A stretch of DNA of 64,000 bases from contig NZ_WBMS02000004.1 of assembly GCF_008923205.2 (NCBI RefSeq), positions 62,001 through 126,000 on the forward strand, given 5' to 3'. Of the stretch, positions 44,002 through 52,601 are shown one piece after another; position 1 is the stretch's first letter, and every line of letters begins with the position of its first letter. The position numbers and the translations under genes were made by a program. This stretch comes from Actinomadura physcomitrii. GTDB taxonomy: Bacteria > Actinomycetota > Actinomycetes > Streptosporangiales > Streptosporangiaceae. The notes beneath the pieces were generated by a model. It made no database searches and was not told the origin of the DNA. It was given only the letters and a program-made list of their open reading frames with translations.

Positions 44002-46848
44002 ATGGCCGACATCCGCCCGCTCCGCCCGGGCGATCCGGAAAGGCTGGGCGGCTACCGGCTGACGGGCCTGCTCGGGGAGGGCGGGCAGGGCGCGGTCTAC
44101 CTGGCCGAGGACGAGCCGGGCCACCGGGTCGCGGTGAAGCTGCTGCACGCGCGCTTCAGCACCGACCCGAAGGCCCGGTCGCGGTTCGCGGCCGAGGTGG
44201 CGGTGGCGCAGCGGGTCGAGGCGTTCTGCACGGCCCGCATCCTGGACTCCGACGTCGAGGGCGACCGGCCCTACATCGTCAGCGAGTACATCGACGGCCC
44301 GTCGCTGGCGGCGGCGCTGGCGGAGGGCGGCCCGCGGCGCGGCCCGGACCTGGACCGGCTGGCGATCGGCACGATGACCGCGCTGGCGGCCATCCACCAG
44401 GCGGGGGTCGTGCACCGCGACTTCAAGCCGGCGAACGTGCTGCTCGCCGCGGACGGGCCGCGGGTGATCGACTTCGGCATCGCCCGGGCGCTGGACGCGA
44501 CGGGCACCCTGTCCAGCACCGCCGTGGGGACGCCCGCCTACATGGCGCCGGAGCAGATCTCGGGGGCGCCGGTCGGGCCGGCGGCCGACGTGTTCGCCTG
44601 GGGCGCGACGATGGCGTTCGCCGCGACCGGGCGCCCGGCGTTCGGGCAGGACTCCATCCCCGCGGTCATGCACCGCATCCTGAACATGGCGCCGGACCTC
44701 GGCATGATGCCCGAGCCGCTGCGCGGCGTCGTGGCGGACTGCCTGAGCAAGGATCCGGCGCTGCGGCCCGCGTCGCAGCGGGTGCTGGCGACGCTGCTGA
44801 CGCTCGCGGGCAGCCCGCCCAAGCCCGGCGACGCCGGTGACGAGGCGATGCTCAGCCAGGGCGCGGAGACGGCCGCCGCCGATTCGGCGCGGCTGCGGGA
44901 CGCGGGGCCGCCGCCGTCGAGCCCGCCGCAGCCGCTCGCACCGCGGCCGCTGTCGTCCTACCCGCAGCTCGAGCAGCACCCGCAGTCCCCGCTCGCGCAG
45001 ACGCCTCCCCCGCCGTCGTCCCCGTTCGCGCAAACACCGCCTCCGCAGAGTCCGTACGCGCAGACGCCGCCGGGGCCGCAGCCGCCCTCCCCGCCGTGGG
45101 CGGGGCCGGCCGGCTCCGCGGGGCAGCCGACGTGGCCCTCGGGCGGCGGCCAGGGCGCCCCGTCCGGGACGGACCGGACCGGACCGCCCGGCGCGCGGCG
45201 GCGCAGGCGGATCGGCGTGCTCGCCGGCGCCGGGGGCGGCGCGGCCGTCGCGCTCGCCGTCGCCGCCACGCTGGTCGTCGTCCTGTCGGACGGCGACGGC
45301 GGGCCCGGCCCGTCCCCCTCGCCCACCGGGAGGGTCGGCGGGACGCTGCGGATCACCGCCGCGAGCCTCGGCTCGACGAGCGGCGAGATCGACCCCTCGC
45401 ACGCCTACACCGGCACCGAGCGGTTCCTCGCCAAGCTGCTGTTCACCGGCCTCGCCGAGGTCGAGCCGGACGGCACCGTCCGCAACCGCCTCGCCACCGA
45501 GATCAAGTCCGACGGCACGTGCTCGAACTGGACGATCGGGATCAAGGAGGGGACGGTCTTCAGCGACGGCTCGCCGGTCGACGCGGCGGCGTTCCAGCGC
45601 GGCTGGACGCGCGCGGCGCGGACCTCGGCCGGCGGTGGGCCGGTCCTGATGTCCGACATCGCCGGGTATGCCGAGGCCTCGACCGGCCAGGCGGGCGCGC
45701 TGTCCGGGGTGTCGGCGTCCGGCAGCGTGATCGACGTGCGCCTGACCTCGCCGAACTGCGACTTCCCGAAGCGGCTGGGCGACCCCGCGTTCGCGCCGCT
45801 GCCGCAGTCCGCCGGGGCGTGGGACAACGCGTCCTACAACGAGAACCCCGTCGGCAACGGGCCGTTCAAGCTGCAGAGTTCCGACAAGGGCAAGAGCTAC
45901 ACGCTGGTCCGCAACGACCGGTGGGCGTTCGGCAGGACCAAGCTCGACGCCGTCCAGGTCAGCGCGCTGGACGACACGGCGCAGGGCCGCGTGAGCTTCG
46001 CGTCGGGCAGTACGGACTTCGCACCGCTGACCGGCGGCACCGGCACCGCTTCGGCGAGCCCGCCTCCCGGCGGGACGGTGGTGACGAGGACGCTGCCGTA
46101 CACCCGGATGCTCGTCCCGGTGACGGCGCGCGGGCCGATGAAGTCGCGGGAGGCGCGGCTCGCGGTGTCGTACGCGCTGGACCGCAACGCGATCGCTGGG
46201 CTGTACGGCACCGGGGCCGCGCCCGCGCACGGGATCGTCCCGGCTTCGCTGCCCGGTTTCGGGAAGGCCGGCGCGTGCCCGTCGTGCGACGCGACGGACC
46301 CGGCGAAGGCGAAGCAGTTCGCCGCGCAGGCCGGGCTCGGGTCCGGCACGAGAATCACGCTCTACCTGCAGCAGACGAGCACCGGTACCGCGGCGGCGCA
46401 GGTCATCCAGGCGCGGCTGCGGGCGGTGCTCGGCTGGTCCGTGGAGCTGAAGGAGACGCCGCTGTCCGACTGGAGCAAGTTCCGGCAGGCGGTCACCGCC
46501 GATGACGCGTCCGGGCTGGCGCTGTTCGCGTGGGGACCGGACTACCCGTCGCCGTACACGAGCCTGTGGTCGCTGCTGGGCGGCACGCTGGTCGGCAGGA
46601 GCGACGGCTACAACCTGGCGGGCTGGAAGAACTCCTCGTTCGACGGCCTGATCTCCAGCGCGGTGCGCACCCCGTCCGACGACCAGCGCACGAAGCTCTA
46701 CCAGCAGGCCGAGAAGATCGCGCTGGACGACCTGGCCCTCATCCCGCTCGTCTACACCGGGGCGGGCGCGCTGGCGAGCAACCGGTTCGTGAACCTGCGG
46801 CTGGACTACGACGGCGACCCGACGGTGGCGACGGCCGCGCTGAAGTAG
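44002..46848 (+). CDS. Ser/Thr protein kinase fused to a family-5 solute-binding domain
   Basis: 948 residues in three parts. An N-terminal kinase (LGEGGQGAVYLA, HRDFKPAN near 140, DFGIARAL, MAPEQIS) is followed by a Pro/Gln linker with repeats of QTPPP and a membrane helix (near 404-429). An extracytoplasmic SBP_bac_5 (DppA/OppA-like) domain spans about 444-948: VGGTLRITAASLG, KEGTVFSDGSPVDAAAFQRG, EARLAVSYALDRNAIAGLYG and FAWGPDYPSPYTSLWSLLGG are characteristic. The binding domain normally delivers peptides or nickel to an ABC transporter; here it is tethered to a kinase, so the likely job is sensing. No ABC permease is adjacent. Confidence 0.92.
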   Translation: MADIRPLRPGDPERLGGYRLTGLLGEGGQGAVYLAEDEPGHRVAVKLLHARFSTDPKARSRFAAEVAVAQRVEAFCTARILDSDVEGDRPYIVSEYIDGPSLAAALAEGGPRRGPDLDRLAIGTMTALAAIHQAGVVHRDFKPANVLLAADGPRVIDFGIARALDATGTLSSTAVGTPAYMAPEQISGAPVGPAADVFAWGATMAFAATGRPAFGQDSIPAVMHRILNMAPDLGMMPEPLRGVVADCLSKDPALRPASQRVLATLLTLAGSPPKPGDAGDEAMLSQGAETAAADSARLRDAGPPPSSPPQPLAPRPLSSYPQLEQHPQSPLAQTPPPPSSPFAQTPPPQSPYAQTPPGPQPPSPPWAGPAGSAGQPTWPSGGGQGAPSGTDRTGPPGARRRRRIGVLAGAGGGAAVALAVAATLVVVLSDGDGGPGPSPSPTGRVGGTLRITAASLGSTSGEIDPSHAYTGTERFLAKLLFTGLAEVEPDGTVRNRLATEIKSDGTCSNWTIGIKEGTVFSDGSPVDAAAFQRGWTRAARTSAGGGPVLMSDIAGYAEASTGQAGALSGVSASGSVIDVRLTSPNCDFPKRLGDPAFAPLPQSAGAWDNASYNENPVGNGPFKLQSSDKGKSYTLVRNDRWAFGRTKLDAVQVSALDDTAQGRVSFASGSTDFAPLTGGTGTASASPPPGGTVVTRTLPYTRMLVPVTARGPMKSREARLAVSYALDRNAIAGLYGTGAAPAHGIVPASLPGFGKAGACPSCDATDPAKAKQFAAQAGLGSGTRITLYLQQTSTGTAAAQVIQARLRAVLGWSVELKETPLSDWSKFRQAVTADDASGLALFAWGPDYPSPYTSLWSLLGGTLVGRSDGYNLAGWKNSSFDGLISSAVRTPSDDQRTKLYQQAEKIALDDLALIPLVYTGAGALASNRFVNLRLDYDGDPTVATAALK

Positions 46849-46861
46849 CGGCCGGGAACGA

Positions 46862-48247
46862 TCAGCCGGGCTGGAGCCGGACGGTGACGATCAGCCCGCC
46901 GCCCGGCCGCGGCACCGCGTAGACCGCGCCGCGGTGCGCCAGCACCACCGAGCGGACGATCGACAGCCCGAGGCCCGCGCCCTTGGCGGACTCGACCCGG
47001 TCGGAGTTCAGCCGCCGGAACGGCTCGAACAGCCGCTCGACCTCGTAGGCGGGCACCGCCGGGCCGGTGTTCTCGACCTGGACGGTGGCGTATCCGTCGA
47101 GCATGCCGGTGCGGATCCACAGCTCGCCGCCCTCGGCGTCGTTGTGCTTGATCGCGTTCTCCACCAGGTTGGACACCAGGTGCTCCAGCAGCACCGGGTC
47201 GCCGAGCGCGGTCCCGGACGTCAGCTCCCGGTGCACCGCCACATCGTTGTCGTGCTCGCGGCGCGCGGAGTGCTCCAGCACCGTCGCGGCGACCTCGGCG
47301 AGGTCGACGGGGTTGCGGGTGGTCAGCTCGCGCTCGCTGCGGGCGAGCAGCAGCAGGCCCTCGATGAGCCGCTCGTGCCGGGCGTTGGTGGCGAGCAGCG
47401 TCCGGCCGACGGTGCGCAGGTCGTCGGACGCCTCCGGGTCGCCGAGCGCGACCTCCAGCAGCGTCCGGTTGATCGCGAGCGGGGTGCGCAGCTCGTGCGA
47501 GGCGTTCGCGACGAACCGGCGCTGGGAGTCGAACGCCTGGCCGAGCCGCTCCAGCATCGCGTCGAAGGTGTCGGCCAGCTCCTTGATCTCGTCGTCGGGG
47601 CCCTCCAGCGCGATCCGCTCGTGCAGGGTGCTCTCCGACAGCCGGCGGGCCGTCGTGGTGACCCGCTGCAGCGGGCTGAGCGCCCGGTCGGCGACGAACC
47701 AGCCGAGCACGAGGGTGATCACCCCGACCCCGGCGAGCGCCATCAGGGACCGGCCGACCAGCTGCTTCATGGTCTGCTCGACGAACTGGTGCTGCAGCTC
47801 GTTGGCCTCTGCGTCGGTGATGCCGAGGCCGATGACCTTGACGTTGCCGAGGATGTTGGCCATCAGCACCGACATCACGAACAGCAGCAGCGCCCCGGCC
47901 ATGAAGAACAGCAGCCCGTACAGCAGGGTCAGCCGCAGCCGGACGCTCATCCGGCCGGGCACCTTCTTCAGCTCGCCGAACGACGCGCCGCCCTCCCCCC
48001 GCCAGGCGTTCTTGCCGCCGAGCTCGGGGCCCGGCACCTGCTGCGGGCCGGGCCGCCGCCAGCGGCCGGGGCGCGCGGACCGCTCGTCCGCGCCCGGCTG
48101 CACCGGACGGGTCGGCTGCGTCTGCTCGGACCGCCCGGCCGCCGGCTCGCCCGGCCCGGCGTGCTCGCTCTGCCCGGGTCGCTCGTTCTGCCCGGGCCCC
48201 TCGTTCCGGTCGGGCCGGTCGTTGTGCGGTGCGGATTCGGAAGTCAA
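46862..48247 (-). CDS. cutS: Sensor histidine kinase, CutS-like
   Basis: 461 residues. A 90-residue Pro/Gly/Gln-rich cytoplasmic N-terminus precedes helix 1 (LTLLYGLLFFMAGALLLFVM), a short outer loop, helix 2, a HAMP domain, the H-box FVANASHELRTPLAINR, N-box NLVENAIKHND and G-box GAGLGLSIVRS. The order next to the response regulator, suhB-like and hemH genes matches the Streptomyces cutRS neighbourhood. The TTG at 48247 overlaps the regulator stop (TTGA), so coupling is likely; the ATG at 47950 (MSVRLRL) is an alternative that would drop the disordered N-terminus. Signal unknown. Confidence 0.88.
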   Translation of the reverse strand: MTSESAPHNDRPDRNEGPGQNERPGQSEHAGPGEPAAGRSEQTQPTRPVQPGADERSARPGRWRRPGPQQVPGPELGGKNAWRGEGGASFGELKKVPGRMSVRLRLTLLYGLLFFMAGALLLFVMSVLMANILGNVKVIGLGITDAEANELQHQFVEQTMKQLVGRSLMALAGVGVITLVLGWFVADRALSPLQRVTTTARRLSESTLHERIALEGPDDEIKELADTFDAMLERLGQAFDSQRRFVANASHELRTPLAINRTLLEVALGDPEASDDLRTVGRTLLATNARHERLIEGLLLLARSERELTTRNPVDLAEVAATVLEHSARREHDNDVAVHRELTSGTALGDPVLLEHLVSNLVENAIKHNDAEGGELWIRTGMLDGYATVQVENTGPAVPAYEVERLFEPFRRLNSDRVESAKGAGLGLSIVRSVVLAHRGAVYAVPRPGGGLIVTVRLQPG

Positions 48248-48897
48248 AGGCGGTATCCCACTCCGGGCACGGTCTCGATGACCGGGGGGTCGCCGAGCTT
48301 CTTGCGCAGCGTCATCATCGTCACGCGGACGACGTTGGTGAACGGGTCGATGTGCTCGTCCCAGGCCTTCTCCAGCAGCTGCTCGGAGCTGACGACGGCG
48401 CCGTCCGCGCTGAGCAGCACCTCCAGGACCGCGAACTCCTTGCGGGTCAGCTCCACCACCCGCCCGTCCCGGGTCACCTCGCGGCGGGCCGGGTCGAGCG
48501 CCACCCCGGCGCGCTCCAGCACCGGCGGCAGCGGCGCGGCGGCGCGGCGGCCGAGCGCCCGCACCCGGGCGATCAGCTCGGCGAAGGCGAACGGCTTGGC
48601 CAGGTAGTCGTCGGCGCCGATGGACAGCCCCTCGACCCGGTCGTCCAGCTCCCCGGCGGCGGTGAGCATGATGATCCGCGCGGGGTAGCGCTGCGCCACC
48701 AGCTGCTTGCACACGTCGTCGCCGTGCACCCGCGGCAGGTCGCGGTCCAGGACGATCACGTCGTACTCGTTCACCCCGGCGCGGTCCAGGGCGCCGGCGC
48801 CGTCGTAGGCCACGTCCACGGCGAGCGCCTCGCGGCGCAGCCCGGTCGCGATCGCGTCGGCGAGCACCCGCTCGTCCTCGACGACTAGAACACGCAC
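48244..48897 (-). CDS. cutR: OmpR-family response regulator, CutR-like
   Basis: 217 residues. Receiver domain VRVLVVEDERVLADAI with phospho-acceptor Asp in VIVLDRDLPRVHG, LTA and KPF, then a winged-helix DNA-binding domain (ELTRKEFAVLEVLL, KAWDEHIDPFTNVVRVTMM). The length equals Streptomyces CutR. Start is the GTG at 48897, with GGAGGGGG eight bases upstream. First gene of the pair; a long-spaced inverted repeat lies in its upstream region. Confidence 0.92.
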   Translation of the reverse strand: MRVLVVEDERVLADAIATGLRREALAVDVAYDGAGALDRAGVNEYDVIVLDRDLPRVHGDDVCKQLVAQRYPARIIMLTAAGELDDRVEGLSIGADDYLAKPFAFAELIARVRALGRRAAAPLPPVLERAGVALDPARREVTRDGRVVELTRKEFAVLEVLLSADGAVVSSEQLLEKAWDEHIDPFTNVVRVTMMTLRKKLGDPPVIETVPGVGYRL

Positions 48898-48970
48898 TCT
48901 GCGTCCCCCTCCGGTCGGGGCGCGGTCCGCCCCGTGGTCCCAGGTATGCCACGGAAGTCGTAAGACGCCC

Positions 48971-49058
48971 GTAAACACCTGTTCAAGACGGCGTTCGCCG
49001 CGCCGCGTTAACTGGCGGCGCAAGGATCCGCGAAAATTGCACCGGCGAACAGGTTTAC
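48971..49058. promoter_or_regulatory. Paired inverted sites upstream of cutR
   Basis: GTAAACACCTGTTC (48971-48984) is mirrored by GAACAGGTTTAC (49047-49058), the same hexamers GTAAAC and CTGTTC with a 2-base or no spacer. The two copies face each other 74 and 150 bases from the cutR start and flank the promoters of cutR and of the small gene at 49107. Candidate binding sites for CutR or another regulator of the divergent pair. Confidence 0.5.
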
Positions 49059-49106
49059 CTTCAGCCTACGGCTGGGTAGGCATGGGCACGATCCGGGAGG
49101 AGGCCC

Positions 49107-49283
49107 ATGGGCGAGTTGTCACGCACGATTCAGCAGCGGCTCGACGACGCGTACGCGTCGCTGCGCAGCGCCCACGCGGAAGGCGACACCTACCTGGCGG
49201 ACATCCGTCAGGAGGAGATCAACGAACTGCGCCGGATCGCAGCGAACAACGACATCGGCGTCGAACCACCCCGCTGCGACTGA
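49107..49283 (+). CDS. Small conserved-looking protein, 58 residues
   Basis: Encodes a charged amphipathic protein: MGELSRTIQQRLDDAYASLR, then EGDTYLADIRQEEINELRRI, ending in VEPPRCD. It looks like two helices forming a hairpin. An excellent GGGAGGAGG at 49095-49103 precedes the ATG at 49107, and a textbook terminator follows 15 bases after the stop, so this is an independent gene. Divergent from cutR. Function unknown. Confidence 0.82.
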   Translation: MGELSRTIQQRLDDAYASLRSAHAEGDTYLADIRQEEINELRRIAANNDIGVEPPRCD

Positions 49284-49298
49284 GACGCCCGACACAGG

Positions 49299-49327
49299 GA
49301 GCCCGGGACGCCCCATGTCCCGGGCTC
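49299..49327 (+). terminator. Rho-independent-type terminator of the 58-residue gene
   Basis: Perfect 11-bp stem GAGCCCGGGAC / GTCCCGGGCTC with a 7-base loop, then TTGCCGTCTT. It probably also serves the convergent inositol-monophosphatase gene. Confidence 0.85.
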
Positions 49328-49367
49328 TTGCCGTCTTCGCGGCCCGGCGCGGAGCCCGGCCCCGCCG

Positions 49368-50177
49368 TTAGTCGGTGAGGGGGTCGAGGGGCGCGAGCAG
49401 GTCGTGCAGCGCCTCGAAGGTGCCCGGCCCGGCCGCCATGGTCAGCTCCGGCCCCGGCGCGGCACCGTGCAGGCCCTCGACGCGCCCGCCCGCCTCCTGC
49501 ACGATCAGCGCGCCGGCGGCGATGTCCCACGCCTGGACGCCGCGCTCGTAGTAGGCGTCGAGGCGCCCGGCCGCCAGCGAGCACAGGTCCACGCAGCAGG
49601 AGCCGCCGCGCCGGATGTCCCGCACGGCGGGCAGCACCCCGGTGAGCACCCGCGCCTGCGCGGCGCGCCGTCCCGCGTCGTAGCCGAACCCGGTCGCCAC
49701 CAGGGCCCGGCCGAGCGGCACCCGCTCGGTCACCCGCAGCTCGCGGGTGCCGGCCGCGGTGTGCAGCAGCGCCCCGCCGCCGCGGAAGGCCGTGTACGAC
49801 TCGCCGCGCCGCGGCATCTCCACCGCGCCCGCGACCGCTTCGCCGTCGACCTCGGCGGCGATGCTGACCGCCCAGTCCGGCAGGTCGTAGAGGTAGTTGA
49901 CGGTCCCGTCGATCGGGTCGACCACCCAGCGGACGCCGCTGCCGCCGCCGTGCTCGCCGCCCTCCTCGCCGAGGAAGGCGTCGTCCGGGCGGACGGCGCG
50001 GATCCGCTCGATGATCAGCGCCTCGGCGGCGCGGTCCATCTGGGTGACGACGTCGGTCGGGGACGACTTGGTCTGCACCACGTCCGGGCCGCCGGCCGGC
50101 CGCTTGTCGACCAGCATCCGGCCCGCCTCCCGGGCGGTCGCTACGGCGAGCTCCAGCAGCTCCTCGGGCAGGCTCAA
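49368..50177 (-). CDS. suhB: Inositol monophosphatase family protein (SuhB-like)
   Basis: 269 residues. Lithium-sensitive phosphatase signatures: GEEGG, WVVDPIDGTVNYLYDLPDWA (metal-binding DPIDGT) and the C-terminal AWDIAAGALIVQEAGG. It removes phosphate from inositol-1-phosphate, feeding phosphatidylinositol and mycothiol synthesis, or related sugars. Start is TTG at 50177, close behind GGAGGGG and 10 bp after the ferrochelatase stop, so the two genes form one unit. The neighbour of DUF4193/cut genes in actinobacteria is suhB. Confidence 0.9.
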   Translation of the reverse strand: MSLPEELLELAVATAREAGRMLVDKRPAGGPDVVQTKSSPTDVVTQMDRAAEALIIERIRAVRPDDAFLGEEGGEHGGGSGVRWVVDPIDGTVNYLYDLPDWAVSIAAEVDGEAVAGAVEMPRRGESYTAFRGGGALLHTAAGTRELRVTERVPLGRALVATGFGYDAGRRAAQARVLTGVLPAVRDIRRGGSCCVDLCSLAAGRLDAYYERGVQAWDIAAGALIVQEAGGRVEGLHGAAPGPELTMAAGPGTFEALHDLLAPLDPLTD

Positions 50178-50187
50178 TTCCCCTCCA

Positions 50188-51111
50188 TCAATCGAGTGTC
50201 TCCTCCAGCAGCAGGCGCGGCAGTGCGGCGAAGCGCGGGTCGCCGCCGGGCGTCGCGGCCCGGACGAACGCGATGCCCAGCTCGGCGGCGCGTCCGGCCG
50301 CCTCCACGTCGAGGTCGTACTTGACCTCCATGTGGTCGGAGACGAACCCGATCGGCACGACCGCCACCGCGCGGACCCCCTCGCCGGCGAGCTTCTCCAG
50401 GTGGTCGGTGATCTGCGGCTCCAGCCACGGCTGGGACGGGGGGCCGCTGCGGCTCTGGTAGACCAGGTCCCACGGGGCGCCGGGGGCGGCGCGGCCGGCG
50501 ACGGTCCGGGCGGCCTGCTCCAGCTCGGCGACGTACAGCTCCCGGTTCGGCTGGGCCAGCGGGACGCTGTGCGCGGTGAACAGCAGCCGCGCGCCGTCCG
50601 GGAGCCGGCCGAGCGCGTCGCGCGCCGCGTCCGCGAACGGGTCGAGGAAGCCGGGACGGTCCCAGTAGACGGGCAGCTTGTCGATCTCGGGCGCGCCGGG
50701 GACCTCCTCGCGTGCGCGCGCGATGTCCTGGAGGTACTGGTCGTTCGTGGAGTAGCCGCTGTAGGCGGACGTGACGAACGCCGCCGCGTGCCGGATCCCG
50801 TCGTCGCGCATCTGCCGGACGGTGTCGGCGAGATACGGGGTCCAGTTCCGGTTGCCCCAGTACACGGGCAAGTCGACGCCGTGCGCGGCGAAGTCGGCCT
50901 CGATGGCCGCCTTCAGCTCCCGGCACAGCCGGTTGATCGGGCTGACCCCGCCGAACAGGTGGTAGTGCTCCCCCACCTTCTCCAGCCGCTCGCGCGGGAT
51001 GCCGCGGCCCCGGGTGACGTTCTCCAGGAACGGGATCACGTCATCGGGCCCCTCCGGCCCCCCGAAGGACAGCAGAAGCAACGCGTCGTGAGACGTCATG
51101 CCTCCATCCAA
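50188..51111 (-). CDS. hemH: Ferrochelatase (coproporphyrin III type)
   Basis: 307 residues. Inserts Fe2+ into the porphyrin; in actinobacteria the substrate is coproporphyrin III in the coproporphyrin-dependent haem pathway. The segments ALLLLSFGGPEGPDDVIPFL, HYHLFGGVSPINRL, AFVTSAYSGYSTNDQYLQDI, FTAHSVP and VVPIGFVSDHMEVKYDLD are typical; the catalytic His is within VTSAYS-type and SDHMEV regions. Start is ambiguous: TTG at 51111 with GGGAGGGGG four bases upstream, or ATG at 51099 whose GGAGG is too close. First gene of the hemH-suhB unit. Confidence 0.93.
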   Translation of the reverse strand: MDGGMTSHDALLLLSFGGPEGPDDVIPFLENVTRGRGIPRERLEKVGEHYHLFGGVSPINRLCRELKAAIEADFAAHGVDLPVYWGNRNWTPYLADTVRQMRDDGIRHAAAFVTSAYSGYSTNDQYLQDIARAREEVPGAPEIDKLPVYWDRPGFLDPFADAARDALGRLPDGARLLFTAHSVPLAQPNRELYVAELEQAARTVAGRAAPGAPWDLVYQSRSGPPSQPWLEPQITDHLEKLAGEGVRAVAVVPIGFVSDHMEVKYDLDVEAAGRAAELGIAFVRAATPGGDPRFAALPRLLLEETLD

Positions 51112-51169
51112 CCAGCCCCCTCCCGGTACCCCGCCCCGGGTGGAGGCACCGGAGCACCGGCCGCCCGGC

Positions 51170-52474
51170 TCAGCTGTAGCGCGCCGCGTACGCCCGCGCG
51201 AGGTTCAAGACCTTCTGGACATACCAGTCGGCGTGGTTGTACTGCCAGATCGCCCGGTACAGCTGCTGCCCGCCCCGGCCCGCGCCGTTGGCGCACAGGT
51301 ACTTCGCGGCGCCCGGGATCGCGTCGTAGGGGTTCATGATGTCGGCCTTGCCGTCCCTGTCGCCGTCCACCCCGTAGGTCTTCCAGGTGGACGGCAGGAA
51401 CTGCATCGGGCCGAGCGCGCCGGCGCTGGAGCGGCCGGCGTTGCGGCCGTGGTCGCTCTCGACCTGCCCGATCGCGGCGAGCACCGTCCAGGACAGGCCG
51501 GGGCAGGTGGTGGCGGCCTGCTTGTACAGGTCCAGGTAGCTGGTCGCCTTCCCGCCGGTGCCGGACGACTGGTACTTGGCGTCGTGCAGGTTCACCACGT
51601 TCGCGCCCGCGCCGAGGATCTTGCGGACGGCCGAGACGACCTTCGCCGGGCTGACCCCGGGGGCGTTGACGAGCACCGCGACGTTCGGGACGAGGCCCAT
51701 CTGCGTGCCGGCCTTCTTGCTGACCAGCATGTTGATCCCGGGCAGGCCGAGGTCGCCGGAGCCGCCCATGGTGAGCTTCGGGATCGTCCGGCCGACCACC
51801 GGGTACTCGTAGCCGGTGGTCAGCTGCAGCTGCTTGGCGGCGTCCGGCGACACCACGAACCGGTCGGCGGCGAGCGCCGCCCACAGGTCGGTCTTCTTCG
51901 CGGTGCCGGGCGGCGTCCAGGAGCGGAACGAGGACGGGTCGACCGCGAACGCGTTGACCTGGCGGCCCTGGAGCTGGACGGCCCCGCCCGCGACGGCGAC
52001 GACGTCGCGGACCTTCGTCAGCTTCGCGATCTTGGCGATCTTCGCGGCGGAGATCGACCCGGCCTCGGCGGCGAGCACGTCGGGCGGGACGACCCGGCGC
52101 AGCGGCGCGACCTGCCCGTCGTCGACGACCTTCACCGGGTCGCCCTGGCCCGCGCCCGGCGGGGTGTCGCCGTGCTGCGCGCCGGCCGGGGCGGCGTGCC
52201 CGGAGCCGTCGGTGGTCAGCGCCGCGTAGACGCCGGCGGACGTGCTCGCTATGGCGAGCGCGGCGATGGTCGCGATGAGCATCGGCAGCACGCGCCGCGG
52301 CCCGCCGCGCGCCGTGCCCGCCCGGGCGGTCGGCGAGGTCCGGCCCTTGCGCTGCTTCTTCTGCGGCCTCTGCCGGGGCGGGCGCACGGCGGACCCCCGG
52401 ACGGAGGCCGCCGCGTCCGGCGCCCCGTCCTCGGCCGCGCGCGGTGCTGATGGAGGAGCCACAACATGTCCCAA
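51170..52474 (-). CDS. Lytic murein transglycosylase (MltB-like)
   Basis: 434 residues. A basic N-terminus and one helix (MLIATIAALAIASTSAGVYA) anchor or export it. The C-terminal SLT_2 domain has the catalytic Glu in IGQVESDHGRN near 340 and SSAGALGPMQFLPSTWKTYG and NPYDAIPGAAKYLCANG. It cleaves glycan strands in peptidoglycan to 1,6-anhydro products. The central domain (about 150-290), with PVVGRTIPKLTMGGSGDLGL, is less common and may bind the cell wall. The start (TTG at 52474 or a GTG four codons on) is uncertain, with no clear ribosome binding site. Confidence 0.88.
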   Translation of the reverse strand: MGHVVAPPSAPRAAEDGAPDAAASVRGSAVRPPRQRPQKKQRKGRTSPTARAGTARGGPRRVLPMLIATIAALAIASTSAGVYAALTTDGSGHAAPAGAQHGDTPPGAGQGDPVKVVDDGQVAPLRRVVPPDVLAAEAGSISAAKIAKIAKLTKVRDVVAVAGGAVQLQGRQVNAFAVDPSSFRSWTPPGTAKKTDLWAALAADRFVVSPDAAKQLQLTTGYEYPVVGRTIPKLTMGGSGDLGLPGINMLVSKKAGTQMGLVPNVAVLVNAPGVSPAKVVSAVRKILGAGANVVNLHDAKYQSSGTGGKATSYLDLYKQAATTCPGLSWTVLAAIGQVESDHGRNAGRSSAGALGPMQFLPSTWKTYGVDGDRDGKADIMNPYDAIPGAAKYLCANGAGRGGQQLYRAIWQYNHADWYVQKVLNLARAYAARYS

Positions 52475-52601
52475 CGAGTGTCGCTACGGGTGAGTTACAC
52501 GTCTTGCCACTTCTTTCCCCCAGGTAACGTGATCATGGGGCTGAAGTCGAACGACGGGGGCCGGGGGACGCCCGACCTCCCGGCGGGGAGGGGAGTCGCG
52601 G

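Noticed and set aside
48248..48952. Longer frame ahead of the sensor kinase
   Set aside because: It is the out-of-frame shadow of the response regulator; the kinase starts at the overlapping TTG or the internal ATG.
52475..52601. Small gene between the transglycosylase and the MFS remnant
   Set aside because: No ribosome binding site plus open frame combination on either strand; only promoter-like sequence.
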